A stretch of 64,000 nucleotides of DNA from Yponomeuta sedellus (lineage: Eukaryota; Arthropoda; Insecta; Lepidoptera; Yponomeutidae), in assembly GCA_934045075.1 (NCBI GenBank), contig OW203724.1, positions 1,852,501-1,916,500 of the forward strand, in the 5' to 3' direction. Every line of letters begins with the position of its first letter. The stretch's first letter is position 1. Of the stretch, positions 1-10,511 are shown piece after piece. The position numbers and the translations under genes are program-made. Under the pieces are notes generated by a model. That model searched no databases. It had not been told where the DNA came from and saw nothing but the letters and a program-made list of their open reading frames with translations.

Positions 1-354
1 TTTATTTCTGATGCTAGAAGAACATATTATTCTGTTTACAAATGATTGAAGCATTGTATTATTTCATTTAATTATACCTAATGAAGAAAATTCGTGATGT
101 TGAAAACATTATATTTCAATGAATGGGATTCAAATATAGACGAAAACTAATATAAGACAGTATATTCATTTTAAAATCCATCAAGACGTGTTGTATTTTT
201 GAGCGGATTTAACGTCTGCATTGATATTGTATCCCGATTACTTTATGATTATTATATATATTAACTTCCACACAACACAATCACTTGTCCTGGTCCCAAT
301 TCATGATACTCTGTGCTGTGGTAGGCAGGCAAGGACATCACAAACATGAAAATA
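1..354. other. AT-rich intergenic sequence, no gene seen
   Basis: No coding exon, RNA gene or clear repeat was recognised here. Confidence 0.4.
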
Positions 355-598
355 TTCCCAGATTCGGGCTACGTGTAGGTACAAATTAATATTTGCACAG
401 CCCCTAGTGGAAATCGAACCCATGGTAATCTATAAGCGGACGACCTCCGGCATTGTTCTGGTTAAATCGGTACGTGTTCCCAGATTCGGGCTACGTGTAG
501 GTACAAATTAATATTTGCACAGCCCCTAGTGGAAATCGAACCCATGGTAATCTATAAGCGGACGACCTCCGGCATTGTTCTGGTTAAATCGGTAGTGC
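355..598 (-). repeat. Two tandem copies of a 122-bp tRNA-like repeat
   Basis: The block starting TTCCCAGATTCGGGCTACG at 355 is repeated almost without change from 477. On the minus strand each copy contains GGGTTCGATTTCC, which resembles the B box (T arm) of a tRNA promoter, so this is probably a tRNA-derived SINE fragment duplicated in tandem. No convincing A box or cloverleaf was found. Confidence 0.7.
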
Positions 599-1523
599 CG
601 TTGTCATTATTTAAATGTAACGGTCGTAAAGTTGGCATGTGACAACTGACAACGTATGGCGGCGGGATGCTTCGATTATTTAGTTGGGAATTGGGAAGGT
701 CAGAAGTGTTTCAGGTCGGGCGGCGGTGGAAGTTGAAGGAAGATGTTGTGTTCATGTTCTTCTGACGTTTATTATAAACTGTGTAGAGTTACAACGACCT
801 AGAAAAGTGTACAGTGCTAACCTGTATACTAGCCTCTCAATAACAAACATCTACAATCTCTAATAAACGTCATGGACCTGAACATCAACATCTACTTTCT
901 TCCACCGCCGCCGCCCTACAACCGACATCAGCTGTGCGACAGAGTGAATTGCACACTCACTCCCCCGTTCGTACAAACACGTTTACCGAGTTTTTTAAGA
1001 AATCGAGGTTTTATAGTTTAGAAGTAAGGTAGATTTAAATACATATAATCAAAAATAGTTATTGTCCATGTTTATTATCCTTATTGATATATTTTTCACA
1101 CAAAAGTTAAAAGAATAGCATTGTAACATTACATTAAAGGACTTATCTGAGGAAAACTAAGAGAATTCGAATTCAGTATTCGTCACATTTGGTACAACAA
1201 GAACAAAAATTAAACCAATGCAGCGGCTAAAAGATCCATTTCAAAAGTAACAACTTCCTTATCAAGTTTATTCTGAATAAACTTGCCAGTAATTTTGTCA
1301 GAAGAGTCTGACCAAATTTTGTGCCGTTTAATCATGAAACTTTGGCCGTTGCATCTATGTAATGAGATGATTTATGCAGCGTCCAGCGCCTGATTATGTA
1401 ACTTATCGAAAATACATGTAGGTATGTGCAAAAAGGAAATATCTATTGGAAAGTCGTACAATTATGTGAATCGATATCACTGTCACGTATCAGATAGGTA
1501 TACACTGAAATACGGTATCCCCT
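599..1523. repeat. Intergenic stretch with an imperfect inverted repeat at 720-916
   Basis: The segment 720-774 (GGCGGTGGAAG start, ending in the ACGTTTATTA block) is matched in reverse complement by 861-916, which ends in TTCCACCGCCGCCGCC. The loop between them is about 85 bp. This looks like a fold-back or MITE remnant. Nothing recognisable lies between 917 and 1523. Confidence 0.55.
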
Positions 1524-1588
1524 ATGTGTGATACATATTGCGCCTCATATATACGCCAGTAAATACGAGGCGCAATATGTATTACACA
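1524..1588. repeat. Palindrome with ~22-bp arms
   Basis: GTGATACATATTGCGCCTC near 1527 is mirrored by GAGGCGCAATATGTATTAC near 1567 around an 18-base loop. No function is evident; a MITE core or local hairpin is likely. Confidence 0.65.
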
Positions 1589-1664
1589 ACTAATTAAACA
1601 TTCTGCTATAGCACACACATGAATACGGGAAAATTTACATAATCAAGACACTTAGGCACCTCCA

Positions 1665-1725
1665 CTCAAACTAGATGGGTGAAGGGACCACTGAGACGCT
1701 GCAGTGCCTGATGCATTGTTTTAGA
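1665..1725 (+). repeat. Dispersed repeat with motif GGGTGAAGGNACCACT
   Basis: The motif and its continuation (GACGCTG...GTGCCTG) recur at 5808-5860 (minus), at 10285-10335 (minus, left arm of the big inverted repeat) and at 34995-35035 (plus, right arm). This is a short interspersed family; its full unit is unclear. Confidence 0.5.
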
Positions 1726-2056
1726 TAGACTAGGGTTGCCCAGCACCTATATCATTCTCACAGCTTAGTTTAACCATATTTAAATTAATAGTGTGTTTAT
1801 TAATAACAACTCATTAACTAAAACTAACTGAAGATTAAAGTATCTTTTTAGTTCATCAATTTCGCTGAAAACAGATAGCTTGCAACTATAAAAAAATAGT
1901 CTTAGAAAAACACAATTCCTTAAAACAGATAATATGTTTTAGATGTTGTTCTTTAGATAGCCTGTGGTAAAGAGAAAGACGTAGCCATAGACAGTTGATT
2001 ATGCTCTGAGGAGTGTTTTAGAGGAATTATATTTTTATAACACTTATTTTATAGAT

Positions 2057-3100
2057 ATGTCGCAGGCAATTTGTGTGATTCCGCCTTTTACAAACGGCGT
2101 CGTCCGTTTAAAAACGCTCGCAGTTTTGAAATATGCCGAAGGCAAATTGTAAATATAAATAAATATAGGTAAAATGCCACAACATTTCACAAACGATCCA
2201 ATCTCTGTTTACAAAATGACGCGGCAAATCAGTGTTTGATTATTTTTTTAACAGGCACCGGCGCTGCGTATCGAAACAATACAAAAGTGGCATCGCGTAG
2301 GTATTGGTTTTCAGACGTGATCAAAGGACGTTTTACAAAACAATTAAAGACATTTTATAATATTAAAAAACCTATTTTAGAGGCTAAAAATTCCACCCAT
2401 GCCGGGATTCGAACCCGCGACATCTGCGACCCGCGCAATGTCCGGCTATATGTGCCAGACATTTATAATAGTGAACTAAGCAAATTTTACAATTCACTAA
2501 TCACACAGAATCAGTTAATAAGACGTGGACAAATGAGAAGTTTTTGAGGTTATCCAGCTCGTAAAAACCTGTAAAAACGCTAAGGTGTCCATGGAATATG
2601 ATGCTTGAAAGACCCCTGTGGAGACTCCCTTAGGTAACCACGAAATACGTTCATAGCTGCGAAGTACGTCACAAGGAATGTTCTACGTAGCGAATGTACG
2701 TTGCAGCAAAAGAAATGGTTACTAAGACGTTAGTTTACGAGACACTGAAAGTACACCTTTAATTAATAAAGTAGGTGGAATAGTTAAAGTATTCTTAAAA
2801 AAAATATATCAACGTTACAACGGATTTTTTTTGCGCGTAACACGTATTTATGTTTAATAGCCACAAAACGCGTGACTCAAGCAATCATATACAACCCAGG
2901 CCGATTGCTGAAAATAAAGTCTAATTTATCCAACCTCTGTCATTGTTACCCTACTGTAGTAATCAATATCTAAATTTAAACAATTGAAGGAGTCGCAAGA
3001 CAATTCTCAAGTTGCCTTTGGCGTATTTCAAAACAGCGACCGCTTTTAAATGGACGACGCCGTTTGTAAAGGGCAGAATCATACAAATTGCCTGCGACAT
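2057..3100. mobile_element. Non-autonomous DNA element with ~90-bp TIRs
   Basis: The left end ATGTCGCAGGCAATTTGTGT (from 2057) and its continuation to about 2145 are matched in reverse complement by 3010-3100, which ends GCCTGCGACAT. The arms agree over roughly 90 bp with scattered mismatches. The interior has no transposase and contains a SINE at 2345-2470. The flanks are AT-rich, so the target-site duplication cannot be decided. Superfamily unknown. Confidence 0.75.
2345..2470 (-). mobile_element. tRNA-derived SINE copy inside the 2057-3100 element
   Basis: On the minus strand it holds GCGGGTTCGAATCCCGGC, a good tRNA T arm/B box, followed by a CATGGG acceptor-like end and a tail beginning AATTTTTAGCCTCTAAAATA. 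The same T arm plus tail is found at 59836-59960, which identifies a SINE family rather than a tRNA gene. Confidence 0.7.
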
Positions 3101-4021
3101 TATATATATGAACAATTAAAAGCCCTTGTGTAGCACCAAAGGTCAGGCTACAAGCATTGGTTTGGAATTGTGTTTAATTTTAATCCCTGCAATTCCTAAA
3201 TTATTTATACTCGACTGTGAAAGCTAGGGAGGTTTTTAAGTGTTTATTTCTTTGAGCATGGGATGAAATAGCTGGAACAATTTTGACCTGGTTATTATAG
3301 TATTACTAACTCACCCCATTAAAATTGTTTTGCCGTATTAATTATACTACAACTTAAGTCTCAGATCTACAAAATTTAAACAAAAACTTCAGAAAAATTG
3401 GTGAAGCCGTATCTGACGAGTTTAAAAAACTTTTGTCACAAACACTGAAGTTTTTTTTTTTAATATTAGTGAAACAAAACAGTATCTATATTATGCTAAG
3501 GGTCATATAAATGTTTAAAACTACAACTGAATGGTTTATAATGACAATTTAATATACATAAATAACCAAATATGTTGCAAATTTGCAAGTAGGAATACAG
3601 ATTGTGCTTGTTTTGGGAACACACCTTCATTGCTTGTCATAATAAACTACAAATTGTAATTTTATTAAATACAGCCTTACTGAGGTAACGAATTTGAAGC
3701 ACTGATTGTCTTGTTTGAGACTAACGGTAGAGTTCTTTGTTCAAGTTATTTTTTTATGTTCGAGCAAAGAATTGGATCTGGGTTATTTTTAAGATGATTC
3801 TAAACTATAGATATTTAGGATGTAATTCCAGATGCTTACGCCTAAACACAAACCACATAATAGTTTCTCTACTGCAGTAAAATAATACCCGCTAGTCTCA
3901 TCGTTCATACATAATGCAGATATCGAAAAAAAATGTAATTTGTATAAAAATTCTTTTAAAAAAAGATAGCAAGACATCATGATCCTTACCTACTCAAGCT
4001 GAGATTATAATGTCTTACACT
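3101..4021. other. AT-rich intergenic sequence, no gene seen
   Basis: Only short chance reading frames are present; nothing in this stretch was recognised as a gene, RNA or defined repeat. Confidence 0.4.
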
Positions 4022-4225
4022 TAGGAGTTTGCACATTCAGTCTGGCGTCAATGACCTTGATCAAGCTCAGATTGATGCCAGACTGATGAAGCACCAAAAT
4101 ATTCAAATATATTTTCTATATTTTCAGTCTGGTCCATCAGACCACTGAATAGACAATCAGTCTGCCGTCAGTCTAACTAGACTGATGGAATTGACTGATG
4201 CCCAACTGAATGTGTAAACTCCATC
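4022..4225. mobile_element. MITE-like element, ~200 bp
   Basis: The left end GGAGTTTGCACATTCAGTCTG is mirrored by the right end CAACTGAATGTGTAAACTCC. The interior repeats CAGTCTG/GACTGATG modules several times in both orientations. It lies about 270 bp downstream of the baf stop codon. No coding capacity. Confidence 0.65.
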
Positions 4226-4495
4226 TTACATTCAGAATCAAAATTTCCTACAATGTAGATTAGAAAACGAAAGCCATTTTTTTTCATGTGTCATTTTGCA
4301 ATGAGAATGACATTGTGTAGTCCCAATGAGACACAGATCTGAAATCTGATCTTAGGTATAGGTTACTCGTCATATAAATTAGATTACATTAACTGAATTG
4401 ATAATTAAAATTACCAATAGATATGGCTAATGTTTAAAGTCTTACATTATTCTGTTAGTTCTTAGGCAAACCTAAACACATTTAAGTCAATTTGT

Positions 4496-4853
4496 TTACA
4501 AAAATTCATCACACCAATCTTTCAAGCATTGGAAGCAATCTGCAGACTGCTTGGAGTTGGCACTGCAGGTCTCTTTCATCCATTCTTGGAACAACTCCTT
4601 ATCTTTTTTTAGGACCAGGAACTGACCTAGCACCACGTAGGCCTGAAACAGGGGCAGCAGAATTACAATGTAGAATACGACATCTTCATATTGCCAACAG
4701 GCAATAGGTACTCATTATATACGCTACCTTATCAAATCCAGCGGTCTCAAGTCGCCGGCCCAGCACTTCCCCGATGCCTGCGAGGTCTGTAACGGGCTTC
4801 TCGCCCATAGGCTCCGCAACGAAGTTCCTGTGCTTTTGTGATGTACTTGACAT
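4496..4853 (-). CDS. baf: Barrier-to-autointegration factor (BAF/BANF1), two exons
   Basis: BAF is a small dimeric chromatin protein that bridges DNA and binds LEM-domain proteins of the nuclear envelope; it also affects retroviral and transposon DNA integration. Exon 1 runs 4853 to 4728 (42 codons) and carries [17 protein letters not shown] and the helix-hairpin-helix [11 protein letters not shown] donor GT follows directly. After an 85-bp intron ending TTTCAG, exon 2 runs 4642 to 4496 (48 codons plus TAA) with [14 protein letters not shown] and the terminal WCDEFL. The total of 90 aa equals the usual family length, the splice is in phase 0, and no frame is broken. The start was placed at MSSTSQ because family members begin just there; an upstream in-frame GTG is not needed. 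Likely a functional host gene. Confidence 0.95.
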
Positions 4854-5255
4854 GTTGCTGTAATGGTTTGACACAGAGAAAAGAAAACTGCTAGCCCATT
4901 AACTACAGAAACAGCACCGAAACAAACGTTTTACAAGATTTTTGTGATAAATTCTTCTTAATTTGTGGACAACTTGTAAAAAACCGTTTACAGCTTTCGC
5001 AGCAAGACTGACAGCACAGATTAAAAAGACTTACTCAACTGACAGCACCTAATTTGTGGCACAGATTAAAAAGGCTCATTTTAAGGCACTTAGAACAATA
5101 ATTGTTCCTGAGCATAAACACCAATTTGTGACAAACCTCAGAACAATTTTTCTGAGGGAGACATCGTGAGGAAACCCGCGGCTTGGTTGGCTTCGCACGT
5201 ATTGACTAGTCTTTCCTGTGGGCTAGGCCGACGACACTATCAGGATTTAAGCAAG
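4854..5255. other. Sequence upstream of baf
   Basis: This presumably holds the baf promoter and 5' UTR. No core promoter element could be assigned with confidence. Confidence 0.35.
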
Positions 5256-5263
5256 CCTACACC

Positions 5264-5783
5264 TAGGGTTGCCAACCCTGCTATATAATACAGTATCCTA
5301 CTATAGGGTTCAAATAGTATATTTAAAAAATATTATATAGTAGGCGAAACTACTATATTCTGAGTAAAAAATAAATTTTAATAATTTATATTCAGAAATT
5401 ATTGAAATCAACCAAATTTTGGGCATAGTACTTTCTGAACAAAAATTTTCTTCTAAATCAACCGTGGAAAAATGGCAGGAAGTTTTTTCCTAATAGATTC
5501 AGATTTTCCTAATATTTTAATAATCAAATCATTTCTTCTTTCAATTCCTGCTACTTCAGCATTCACAGAGCGCATATTTTCTGTCATGAAGACGAAATGG
5601 AGAGACGAGCGTAACAGGGCTAGCTTGAATTTAATTAAAGCTGAATAAATGGTATTTTTAACTTAAAACTTGATTGTATATAACCACATACTATTTTTTT
5701 CTATTTTTTTGCCACCTACTATAATTTTACGGGTAATAGCTTCGAAAATACTATATTTGTCACAAAAAAAGTTGGCAACCCTA
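5264..5783 (+). mobile_element. hAT-derived element, 520 bp, with 8-bp TSD
   Basis: Both ends read TAGGGTTGCCAAC inward. They are flanked by CCTACACC (5256-5263) and CCTACACT (5784-5791), an 8-bp target duplication with one change, the size expected for hAT elements. The interior keeps only the last part of a transposase gene (5496-5648). This is a deletion derivative that must have been moved by a hAT transposase supplied elsewhere. Confidence 0.88.
5496..5648 (+). pseudogene. hAT transposase C-terminal dimerisation domain fragment
   Basis: The frame reads about 50 residues containing SIPATSAFTERIFSVMKTKW, followed by RDERNRASLNLIKAE and a stop. That is the signature of the hAT C-terminal dimerisation region (the ERxFS...R..L block). 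The catalytic domain and zinc finger are missing, so it cannot be active. It ends shortly before the 3' TIR, as the native gene would. Confidence 0.88.
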
Positions 5784-5791
5784 CCTACACT

Positions 5792-6123
5792 ACACCATCT
5801 ATTAAATCATGTCCCAGGCACTACAATAGCGTCGGAGTGGTCCCTTCACCCATCTAGTGTGACTGTGTGAGTGAATATGCCACTGGACACTGTATAAATT
5901 GGTGTAAATAATCTCATTACGTAGAGGCAAAAAAGGCAAATACTTACTACTTTAGAACTGAACATAGAAGTAGATATGTATTATAAACTTTTATTTTTCT
6001 ACATAATGACCAGTCGGCATTGAATCGGCATTTTAATACTTTTTCGGGTATATTTTATTGGTTTTTTGGACTATCGGTATTTTTGGGTATATATTGCACT
6101 CAGAATAATAATTCTGAGGCTTA
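5792..6123. other. Intergenic sequence, no gene seen
   Basis: It begins with a minus-strand copy of the GGGTGAAGG repeat (5808-5860). The rest is AT-rich with no recognised feature. Confidence 0.4.
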
Positions 6124-6890
6124 AGCTGGCCGCAAACGCACGGTTTCCTGATTCGGTTTCCTGATCAGGAACTCAGATTCGGAAACCCGAATGCACGTCT
6201 TTCATATAAATATTCAACAAGGCGCACACGCTCTGACAATTTCCGGACGGAAAAATAACCGAATGACATTCAGAATTAAAAGCCGCGCGTAAAAAACGCT
6301 AAAAAAAGCGTAAAAAAGAACGGGAAAAAACCTGATGACGTCATCCCAAACGCAGCGTGTCTATACATTTTGTATTACCTACCACACACGAACGGAAATT
6401 TTCGTTCAGAACCGCGCGAGCGCCGTGCTGAGTGGACGGGTTTTGTATCAAACTTCAAACATAATCTCATGCATGTATTTTTCTTTTTTGTTTTGTGTCG
6501 AATGCCTCTATAAAGTTCATCAAAGGATTTAATTGACATCCTGTAAATTTTTTGAAATTCTTCTGGGAGCTCTTAATTGTGCTCTTTTGAGATGGAATTG
6601 ACTCTCTTTAATTCTTTGAGTGTTCAATGGGTGTACCCAATAACGACGATTCCGCTTTTTCTTACAGCACTAAAAGTGAAAGTGAAATGGCAATCAATGT
6701 TTCGTCATCCATGTCCAAACGTGTGTTTACGAAGATGTCACTCTAAATACTGGCAAGAAAAAAACCTAATAAGAAAAACCGGATGTATGCGCTACACTCA
6801 CGGAATTCCGTATCGGAACTCCTGATCAGGAAACCTGACGGGTTGGCAGAACGGAAATAAACCTGATGACGTCATCCCGAACGCAGCGTG
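6124..6890. repeat. Composite repeat with GGCCGC... ends and two direct copies of a GACGTCATCCC block
   Basis: The left end GCTGGCCGCAAACGCACGG resembles, in reverse complement, the CCGTGCGTGTGCGGCCAGC at 23178-23196. CCTGATGACGTCATCCC plus AACGCAGCGTGTC occurs at 6331 and again at 6859. The 6350-6410 part (GCAGCGTGT...GAACGGAAATTTTCGTTC) is repeated at 23110-23165. CCTGATCAGGAA boxes occur near both ends. This is a degraded DNA-transposon family with no coding sequence. Confidence 0.55.
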
Positions 6891-7860
6891 TCACAGAACA
6901 ATTAATTAAACCAATAGAAGAAACCATGGTCACGTGACAGTGTACAGGCCTAATTGTCAAAACGAAGCCCTAATGCCCTGAGTAAAGGTCCAAATTAAGA
7001 TGGTAATGTAACTAACAATAGTGGCAGCACTCTGAATGTTTTCAAATTTAGTCGGGTTATCGCAAGTGCAAAATCTGTGAAGACGTCGTCGGATTATTTT
7101 AGAAAATTGAAATAACTAATTATAGTTATTTCAATTTTGGCAAAACAAAACAACTTACCTTGGGATATTGTACAATAAATGCACAATGAAGTGAAAAGTG
7201 CGTGGTGGCTGCAGGTTACATAAGAAACAAAGAAAACGCAGATTATAATATGAACTTCCAAAGGTGAGTACCTAAAACCTATGTTTTCTCGCGTAAAAGG
7301 ACTGAGGGATGAAATATCACTTTGAAAATAAACTTCCTAACGACTCGTTAACCAAAATTACTGTAATTGCCCCTCTAGAACCCTTCTACGCCCTAAAATT
7401 AGGAAAATAAACCAATCCATTTGTAGGTTGTACTAGTGATGGCAAAAGCACGGTCGTCGATGAAAATTCGCCTCAGTAGTAGTATAGTCGATACTTGTTC
7501 ATCACACCTTCTTAGTACATAATCCATTGTTTCTTCTTGTTCAAGTTTTCCCAAATTGAAAAAATGAAAGCAAAAGCACGCAAAAACGCAGAAATAAGAA
7601 ACAGGACAAGAACGTCTGTAAACTGCACTCAAGGCACTTTAGACCCGAGTGATTTGGACGAAGAAACTTATTGCGAACACTCCTGAAGGAAGGTATGGTG
7701 CCCACCACAGAACATAAAAAAAGAGTAGAAGTCGTAAGTGGGCGGTGCCCGCGTGCCTCACATTAGCAATGTATTGCCTATGCGTAGTCGGTGACAGTTT
7801 TGTTTACTTCAGTTGCCGTGCGCTTCTAGTGAAGAAAAAAATGGTGAAAACACGATTAAA

Positions 7861-8745
7861 ATGCCTTGTTGTGCTGTGTTAGAGAGCAAAAGTAAAAGCT
7901 GGGCACTAAAATATACCGATCATGCCATAATATTTCATCGGTAAGACGTATTTCATTGTATTTTTAATTAAATTTGTAATGACATGAACACGGAAACCAA
8001 TCCGAAAATGAAAAAGTGAAACCACCTTTATTTACTGGTTAGTAAAGTTAAATTTTCATCGAAGAAAGTGTACCTTCTCTAGAAATTTCTGTCATAATTT
8101 GAATTCTACTCAATTACGGATGGGGGCACACATGATAAAAATCTATCGATAATTGTCTATGACTTAGTAGTCCTACATACTTAATGGTACTTAGGTATCG
8201 TAAATAACAATTCGTCTAAGTTGGTAAAATAATTGTTGTTATTTTATACCTACTTCCTAAGTGCCTTTTCACATGCATTCGGTCGCCGTCCGGTCGCCGG
8301 GCCGGGTAAAGTAGTAATGTATGAGCTCCGGTCGCCGGCTGGTCGTTCTGCATGTGAAAACTGTCATTGGAGCTCATACATTACTACTTTTCATACACGA
8401 TATGACATGAGCACATATATCGCGATATAGTTTTTCTTCACCAGTTTATCAGTGACTGAAATATCTAAGAAACTATCGAAGTAATTTTCATCTTACACCT
8501 TTGACAACAGAAATCCGAGGCAATGTTACAACAACCCTCTCGGAATCAAAACAATTTGGAAGTGAGTTTTCGTTTAGTTTTCTAAGGAACCGGATACGAA
8601 ATTAAAATGAATGGCAGCGACAGGAAGGCAAAATGAACACAATATATTCTAAGCATTTTCATGAACACTTCATAAACACTAAAAATGGCGGAAGGTGGCA
8701 CTTATGTGATGCAGCAATACCAGAAAAAATGTGCTTCACTTCCAG
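7861..8745 (+). pseudogene. Decayed two-exon THAP zinc-finger domain
   Basis: THAP domains are C2CH zinc fingers used by several DNA transposases to bind their own ends. Exon 1 (7861-7940) starts MPCCAV and ends in IIFHR before a GTAAGA donor. Exon 2 (8578-8745) follows a TTTAG acceptor, restores the frame, and contains ATGR, YSKHF, FIN and WHLCDAAIP, in the order expected for WxxA.GR...CSKHF...AIP. Three defects are visible. The invariant Trp codon is TGA, the second zinc Cys position is occupied by other residues, and the Cys of CSKHF is Tyr. No downstream transposase domain was found. The splice sites remain recognisable. Confidence 0.72.
8240..8400. repeat. Inverted repeat with CCGGTCGCCG boxes
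   Basis: TAGTAATGTATGAGCTCC (8311) is mirrored by GGAGCTCATACATTACTA (8370). TTTTCACATGCA (8265) is mirrored by TGCATGTGAAAA (8350). A small MITE-like insertion nested in the THAP element. Confidence 0.6.
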
Positions 8746-8886
8746 GTTAGACTCTTGTGTATAAATGAAATATATTAGTACCATCGTCAATAAAATTAGT
8801 ATTATCGTATGAAACATGGCGTACAGATAGACAAAGATCTGAATTGAGTCGTAGAATACATTATATTTCCCGTTTTATAATTTCTA

Positions 8887-8915
8887 ACGCCCGCGAAGCA
8901 GCGGGTTGAAGCTAG
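8887..8915 (+). repeat. Possible Helitron 3' terminus
   Basis: CCCGCGAAGCAGCGGG can form a short GC hairpin and is followed eight bases later by CTAG then T, the usual layout of a Helitron 3' end. No matching TC 5' end or Rep/helicase sequence was identified. Confidence 0.35.
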
Positions 8916-9001
8916 TTTTAAATAAGAGATAACATTTTAAAATATGAAATCTATCACATTGTTTTATTTGTGCGTCTATGTACCCTATTAGTGTTAATTC
9001 T

Positions 9002-9470
9002 TTTTTAATACAGTTGCTCAAAAAGTGGCGTATTACACGGACGTATAGCATGCGGGATGTGGGCTATTAAACACTCGTGCTTTTTTTTACCTTTCCTGCA
9101 ATCGTGCGTTTTCTTTCCCAATTGTCAAAATAATGTCTATTAAAAAGAAAAACCAACCATGAAGTTTTTACTAAAAAAAATCATAGAAGTTTTTATGAGC
9201 TACTAATTTGTTTCAATATTAGATTTAATGATTTGATTGAATGAGTTAAGTTAGGTTTCATTTCATTTCATCTCATTAAATTTCATTTTCATTTCATATC
9301 AGTAAAAAAAATCTTCTGAAGACTTGGCTGTATGGGCATAGTTCCCTTTGCCTTCTAGAATGGGTGAAGAAAAAAAATCTCTGCTTATATTTTTTTACGG
9401 TTGGCGCCATTTTCTAAATATTTTTTTTTATTAAATTGCTTATTTTTTTCGCAACTGTATTAAAAATAGT
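9002..9470. mobile_element. Nested MITE-like element with TAATACAGTTGC ends
   Basis: TTTTTTAATACAGTTGC at 9002 is mirrored by GCAACTGTATTAAAAA ending at 9470. The interior is T-rich with repeated ATTTCATTTC blocks near 9255-9300. No coding sequence. It sits wholly inside the THAP element. Confidence 0.55.
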
Positions 9471-9695
9471 CGTTCAGTACACGTGCGGAACCGTCATTGC
9501 AACTTGTCGGAACTCTTTGCAATGACAGCCTTTCCGCACTTGTAATGAAATATACTATATTGTACAAAAGATAATGTAGAAAAGATGCATTTTCTACCAG
9601 TCAACCCGCAGGCAAAAAAGAAATAGCTAAAAATACTTCTAAGTACCAGTATTCATATTCGGCCGTTAATGTGTAAACTGTTTGTACGAGTATAA

Positions 9696-9722
9696 TTTGT
9701 CGATAGGTTCCCTATCGACAAA
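9696..9722. repeat. Perfect 12-bp-arm hairpin
   Basis: TTTGTCGATAGG, a three-base loop, then CCTATCGACAAA. This could be a protein-binding palindrome or part of a sub-terminal repeat; no function is shown. Confidence 0.7.
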
Positions 9723-10511
9723 CTAGAACTCGCGTTGTCCCATCCCAAACTGAGAATGTACTTGTTTTTAAATTTTGAACTTTCTGTCTTACTTGGTAAA
9801 AGTTCTTTTGGCTCCGTCGCGGCGGTAGTTCCATCTAGTTTAGAGTAGCGTTACTACAAAATGTCAACCTTAATTTCATCATTGTCATTTGACTTTGATC
9901 ATTGTTAACATTACAAAAAGGTGCATATTTTAATTGAAACTTTTATGATGTACACCTTTTCGGCATTGACTTTATTTACCAATGGCAGGTTGGCATTCGT
10001 AGTGTGCGTTTGGTTTGTAAGTATCAGTTTGGTTACACTGGTTTTCGTACTAATGTGTCATGTCGCTACTTCTACTCTTTTTTTATGTTCTGTGGTGCCC
10101 ACCTTAGACCAGTAAAAATGGAAGTAATGGTAAGAAACCTTTTCATATACACTTATCACAGTGTTTTTACAAAATAGGATGCTCCCAGGAGTTTATTTTG
10201 TATTCGAGCACAACAAAAATAACTACGAAAACTTAAGATTTTTTTTTTCTTTATCATACTTCTTGAGTAAAGTCTACTACATCCAAACGGTATCCCAGAC
10301 ACCACAGCATCCGAGTGGTGCCTTCATCCATTTAATTAATTTAACAGTTTCAGTTTCTTCAGTATTTCTAAATCGTAATAAGTAAACAGTGTGATATGAG
10401 AATTGATAATATCAAAAAAACAAGCCCAAATTTCCCACATCACGATGTTGCTTATATTAAGACTTCTACGTGTAAACAATTTGTTTTCCAAACCCCATCA
10501 GCTGTTTTATG

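Larger units (their letters stand above)
7707..10093 (+). mobile_element. TIR element with THAP-like exons and a perfect 10-bp TSD
   Basis: The ends are 25-26 bp perfect TIRs beginning ACAGAACATAAAAAAAGAG. The flanks are identical GGTGCCCACC at 7697-7706 and 10094-10103. The other arm of the big inverted repeat has a single GGTGCCCACC at the equivalent site near 35313, which proves this is an insertion. The interior holds two exons of a decayed THAP domain, a nested MITE-like unit (9002-9470) and a possible Helitron end. The TSD length fits Mutator-like elements better than P elements (8 bp) or Kolobok (TTAA), but no catalytic domain remains to decide. Confidence 0.9.

Noticed and set aside
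355..598. Two-unit tandem repeat considered as a CRISPR or satellite
   Set aside because: Only two 122-bp units without spacers, and the sequence is tRNA-like and eukaryotic.
4492..4707. Plus-strand open frame of 71 codons
   Set aside because: It is antisense to exon 2 of baf, whose protein match is far stronger.
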